Positions 61,196 to 64,000 of a DNA stretch of 64,000 nt are shown piece by piece; within the stretch, counting starts at the first letter, position 1; each line of letters starts with the position of its first letter. Below the pieces are notes generated by a model. The model did no database searches. It saw only the letters and a program-made list of their open reading frames with translations, and was not told the DNA's origin. The position numbers and the translations under genes are program-made. The stretch is taken from assembly GCA_016787525.1 (NCBI GenBank), contig JAEUUP010000042.1, positions 62,001 through 126,000 of the forward strand, written 5' to 3'. Source of the stretch: Saprospiraceae bacterium (lineage in GTDB: Bacteria; Bacteroidota; Bacteroidia; Chitinophagales; Saprospiraceae).

Positions 61196-62350
61196 ATGAA
61201 AAATATCCTTTCGTTGATTGGTGCAGGTTTAATTGGCGGCTTAATCGTCGTTGGTGCGACAAAACTAACAAACCGCAATGAAAATGTGTCCCCACACAAT
61301 GGCTATGCCAAATTAGCAAGTGAAACAACAACTATCGGCGGCGTGGTTGACCTGTCGCAAGGTGCGCAAGCAGCAACCCCCTCAGTTGTGTACATCGAAG
61401 CATCAGAATCTGCTCAAAATGCGAATCGTCGTGCGCAACAAGACCCATTCTTAGGTTTTTTCGGCTTCCGTATGGGACCTAAAAAAGGGACTGGTTCGGG
61501 TGTTATCATTTCACAAGATGGCTACATCGTCACAAACAATCACGTTGTTGATTTTGCAGACGAAGTAAAAGTGACTTTACCTGCCCCCGACAATCGCGTT
61601 TTCACAGCAAAAGTTGTCGGTACAGATGAGAGTTCTGACTTAGCTGTTTTAAAGGTCAATGGCTCAGGTTTACCTGCCATTCAAAAAGGGAATTCTGATA
61701 ATTTGAAAATTGGCGAGTGGGTTTTGGCAATTGGCAATCCTTACGATATAGGTACAACTGTCACGGCAGGTATCATAAGTGCGAAAGACCGTAAAATTCG
61801 CGAAGATAACCCGCTGCAAGATTTTATACAAACCGATGCCGTAGTGAATCCTGGCAACTCAGGTGGTGCTTTGGTGGATGCACAGGGTCGTTTAGTGGGC
61901 ATTAATACCGCGATTCAAACGCATACAGGCAGTTATGAAGGCTATTCTTTTGCGATTCCCGTATCGCTTATGAACAAAGTGACTGAGGACATCATTAAAT
62001 ATGGTAAGTCAAGCCGCCCTCAAGCACAAAATAACAACTTTGCACCGAATGGCAAACGCCCACGCTTAGGTATCGAAATGGTGCCTGACCAGTTTTTCCA
62101 AGAGGAAGCAAAAGAAAAAGATTTGAATATAAGTTCAGGAGTGATAGTTGCGAATGTAGTTGATGGTGGCGCAGCTCAATACGGTGGTATTTTGCCAAAT
62201 GATGTGATTGTTAAAATAAATGGCTCAGCAATTCGTTCTACTGAAGAATTGAAAAATATCGTTTCTAACTCAAAAGCGGGTGATGTCTTGAAAGTGACGG
62301 TGTTTAGAGATGGTCGTACAAAAGAATTGACAGTTGCACTAAAAGCATAA
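61196..62350 (+). CDS. DegP/HtrA-type periplasmic serine protease
   Basis: ATG 61196 starts at MKNILSLIGAGLIGGLIVVGATKL, a signal or anchor sequence; earlier in-frame starts at 61139 or 61157 would place charged residues before it. The trypsin-like triad is visible: His in VTNNHVV, Asp in ESSDLAVLKV and Ser in NPGNSGGALVD. One PDZ domain at the C-terminus includes GIEMVPD and GGAAQYGGILPNDVIVKING. This is the S1C family that degrades or refolds misfolded envelope proteins. Only one PDZ domain is present, as in DegS-like forms. A motif variant ending AGTT is at 61377. Confidence 0.93.
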   Translation: MKNILSLIGAGLIGGLIVVGATKLTNRNENVSPHNGYAKLASETTTIGGVVDLSQGAQAATPSVVYIEASESAQNANRRAQQDPFLGFFGFRMGPKKGTGSGVIISQDGYIVTNNHVVDFADEVKVTLPAPDNRVFTAKVVGTDESSDLAVLKVNGSGLPAIQKGNSDNLKIGEWVLAIGNPYDIGTTVTAGIISAKDRKIREDNPLQDFIQTDAVVNPGNSGGALVDAQGRLVGINTAIQTHTGSYEGYSFAIPVSLMNKVTEDIIKYGKSSRPQAQNNNFAPNGKRPRLGIEMVPDQFFQEEAKEKDLNISSGVIVANVVDGGAAQYGGILPNDVIVKINGSAIRSTEELKNIVSNSKAGDVLKVTVFRDGRTKELTVALKA

Positions 62351-62468
62351 AAGTATGTCATATTTTTTTGACACATTTACAGAGAAAGTCATGAACTTAA
62401 AGAAAAAAATAGCTGTTATATAGCTTCAAAGAGACTTGTTTAAAGTTGGTTTTTCGTTTTGTTTTGAT

Positions 62469-62503
62469 GCGTCTGATCCATTGCGGTCGGACGCTTTTTT
62501 TTT
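62469..62503 (+). terminator. Terminator followed by GCCC, downstream of the DegP-type gene
   Basis: GCGTCTGA (62469-62476) pairs with TCGGACGC (62487-62494), one G-T pair, followed by nine Ts and GCCC. It lies 119 bases after the protease stop. GTTGGTTTTTCGTTTTGTTTTG precedes it, similar to the run before the 18777 terminator. It may end a long 3' untranslated region or a separate small RNA. Otherwise 62351-62712 shows only a weak GTCA/TGAC hairpin near 62357. Confidence 0.6.
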
Positions 62504-62712
62504 GCCCTAGCACATTCAATTAGCCATAAATCAAATACTATATATCTTTTTACACTCTATCCAGTCCAATCGAGCATTAGAAATTTATCTATTTCTCCAA
62601 TATTCATAGTGAAAAAATCAATTTTTCACGCAAAAGCCGTAATTTTCCGCCTCAATAGAACTATTTACGTTTTAACAGACTTGAAAGAGCTTAGTTTTAC
62701 AACAATATCAGC

Positions 62713-64000
62713 ATGAGCATTTGGAATCGCCTTTTTGGTACAAAAGCAGAGCCAGCCAAACCACAGCCAAGCATCAAGTTTGGTCGCTATACCGATTCGT
62801 ACAAACAGAAGTTGCAGTACGAGGCATGGGAGGTGGCACTTGATAAATTTGAGGCACAAGACTATTTGAATTCTTATCAGGCGTTTTTTCGCTACTTGCG
62901 AGACGATAATGAGGACAATGTGCGGTGGGTCGAAGAGAATGGCAATATAAAATTTGAGATTTTACAAGGCTCTAAACGTGTTTCAGGCATTGCAAACGCC
63001 CAAAAATTTGTTGCAGAAGCCCGCATCGTACATGCCGACAATTTGAGCGTAGCGGTTATGAGACGACTTGTAGAGTTCAATTATGTGTTGGAATACAGCC
63101 GATATGGTTTAGATGATGACAATAATTTGGTCATAAAATTTGACACCTCAGCACTCGATGGCTCACCCTATAAACTTTATTACGCCCTCAAAGAAGTCGC
63201 GGCCAATGCTGACAAACAAGACGATCTTTTGCTCGATGAATTTGGTATGCAGCTGAAACCGATTGATATGGGTTCAAAAGCTGATATTCCGAATCAAGAA
63301 AAAGAAATAAAATATAAGTTCTTAACTCAGAAAATACAGTTCGTTATCTCTGAAATAGACAGTAAAAAGCTTGATGGAGATAAATATCCAGGAGGTATTT
63401 CCTATTTGTTGCTCGATGCCGCTTATCGTATAGATTTTTTAACTTCGCCAGAAGGGTTTTTGATGGAAACGATTGAGCGTATGCACCGTAGCTACTTTTC
63501 GACAGAGGAAAAGTCTATGATAATGAAAAACATAGGCTTACGCAAATATTTTGAGAAAGTCATGACACGATCCAAAGAACTTGTCATGGACGAATTGTAC
63601 GCAACAACATCCACTTTTGGTATTTTAGTACCCAAACAACATGATGCTTTGGTGAGCCTTATTGACGGAGAGTTGCAGAATATGGATTGGTACGAAACAA
63701 ATAAACATGATTCGATTGCAATTGCTATTCCCGGGTATATTGTTGGTTTTGCTTTATTCAGTTATGCTCTACCTAAACCGGAACGTGCGCTGTTAGCATT
63801 TTATTATAAAATATTTGAGTCACAATTTTTTAAAGATTTGGGCTACACCCCTCAGTATTACCATCCTGAATCAGGTGTTTTTGACCAGAAAGCTATCAAA
63901 AGTAGCATTCGTGATATTGTTGAAAAGTATATAAACGAGTATCCTAAACTGATACCTGATTATGCAATATTAGACTATAAAACGCCATTGAAATTGGCAA
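62713..64000 (+). CDS. Unrecognised protein, 3' end outside the window
   Basis: The ATG at 62713 opens a frame that stays open to base 64000 (429 codons). The protein starts MSIWNRLFGTKAEPAKPQPSI, has no signal peptide, and reads as an acidic, mixed helix/strand cytosolic protein (YKQKLQYEAWEVALDKFEAQDYLNSYQAFFRYL, LEYSRYGLDDDNNLVIKFD, YKLYYALKEVAANADKQDD). One hydrophobic stretch (IAIAIPGYIVGFALFSYAL) is moderate. I do not recognise the family. A motif copy at 63848 encodes TPQYY. It is downstream of the DegP-type protease but 362 bases away. Confidence 0.6.
   Translation, partial: MSIWNRLFGTKAEPAKPQPSIKFGRYTDSYKQKLQYEAWEVALDKFEAQDYLNSYQAFFRYLRDDNEDNVRWVEENGNIKFEILQGSKRVSGIANAQKFVAEARIVHADNLSVAVMRRLVEFNYVLEYSRYGLDDDNNLVIKFDTSALDGSPYKLYYALKEVAANADKQDDLLLDEFGMQLKPIDMGSKADIPNQEKEIKYKFLTQKIQFVISEIDSKKLDGDKYPGGISYLLLDAAYRIDFLTSPEGFLMETIERMHRSYFSTEEKSMIMKNIGLRKYFEKVMTRSKELVMDELYATTSTFGILVPKQHDALVSLIDGELQNMDWYETNKHDSIAIAIPGYIVGFALFSYALPKPERALLAFYYKIFESQFFKDLGYTPQYYHPESGVFDQKAIKSSIRDIVEKYINEYPKLIPDYAILDYKTPLKLA

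Larger units (their letters stand above)
424..63857. repeat. Dispersed word TACTGAGGGG, 71 copies on both strands
   Basis: Plus-orientation start positions: 424, 3239, 10063, 11961, 14753, 16846, 18895, 20414, 21598, 21795, 22324, 26310, 27179, 28367, 32309, 34671, 35555, 36919, 41241, 43860, 45916, 47256, 48838, 52921, 53596, 54831, 55288, 56971, 57361, 58416, 59621, 60695; variants 37773 (first base C) and 45129 (first base A). Reverse copies (CCCCTCAGTA), left ends: 666, 5375, 6113, 8188, 13041, 15187, 15498, 17233, 17658, 21046, 23106, 24259, 25622, 27599, 30558, 31347, 32761, 33275, 33612, 35926, 39080, 40440, 41695, 45638, 47460, 48153, 50126, 51226, 53852, 55534, 58690, 60261, 63848; three-C forms 2727 and 22722; AGTT variants 44587 and 61377. 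The G-run varies from three to eight. Counted by eye; small omissions are possible. Confidence 0.9.

Noticed and set aside
424-63857. Dispersed word as a CRISPR array, a HIP1-type palindrome or a REP element
   Set aside because: Copies are irregularly spaced, non-palindromic, and lack spacers or flanking inverted repeats.
424-63857. Dispersed word as a KOPS or Chi site
   Set aside because: It is not excluded, but orientation is balanced (34 against 37) and changes every few copies, whereas KOPS and Chi are normally polar along a replichore.

Overview
The window comes from a Bacteroidota chromosome, most likely a gliding or Cytophaga-like member of the Cytophagia. The evidence is a SprB-like repeat adhesin paired with a PorP/SprF-family protein, both type A and CHU_C-type (type B) secretion-sorting C-termini, promoters of the TTTG / TAnnTTTG class, few Shine-Dalgarno sequences, and Bacteroidota-style gene content such as the DAHP synthase-chorismate mutase fusion. 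I cannot name the species. There are no rRNAs, insertion sequences, phages or CRISPR arrays. One tRNA (Leu, anticodon TAG) is present.

Layout. 1-10 kb: a BatA-type membrane protein cut by the window edge, an orphan NarL-type response regulator, a small cohesin-like secreted protein, then the 1828-residue SprB-like adhesin and its SprF-like partner. 10-13 kb: clpP, trigger factor and tRNA-Leu. 13-25 kb: M20 hydrolase, bacilliredoxin, cysS, M28 peptidase, fabH, a LolC/E-type permease, a CotH-like protein, and an ECF sigma/anti-sigma pair. 25-30 kb: a tocopherol-cyclase-like protein, a DMT transporter and the glyoxylate shunt (aceB, aceA). 31-39 kb: aromatic amino acid synthesis (pheA, aminotransferase, tyrA, DAHP synthase-chorismate mutase), interrupted by a three-gene PHP / ATP-grasp / deacetylase block. 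40-50 kb: mutL, two rhomboid proteases, an EEP-family protein, an ABC ATPase, a short BatD-like protein, a Skp-like lipoprotein, adenine deaminase and a DUF4350-type protein. 50-64 kb: a LacI regulator with an SDR oxidoreductase, a BlaI/BlaR1-type pair, a large ChaN/EreA-like lipoprotein, a YgjP-type metalloprotease, a GH9-deacetylase fusion, an HD-like protein, a DegP-type protease and an unrecognised gene running off the end.

Two signals stand out beyond the genes. First, the short word TACTGAGGGG (reverse CCCCTCAGTA) occurs about 65 times exactly, and 71 times with close variants. It is on both strands, inside and between genes, at about one per 0.9 kb, where chance predicts well under one copy. 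Its density and strand balance resemble a DNA uptake sequence or another genome-wide recognition word. Second, upstream of pheA there is a complete transcription attenuator: a promoter, a 29-codon leader ORF with a FSFFYFYFY run, mutually exclusive hairpins and an intrinsic terminator. It fits an operon making both Phe and Tyr.

Other points include a recurrent ATGTTCATGGGATTATAA micro-ORF next to orphan terminators, which suggests a small-RNA or leader family, and three copies of AATACTAATACTTAA around aceB and aceA. All functional statements come from reading the sequence and knowledge of the families; no database search was run.
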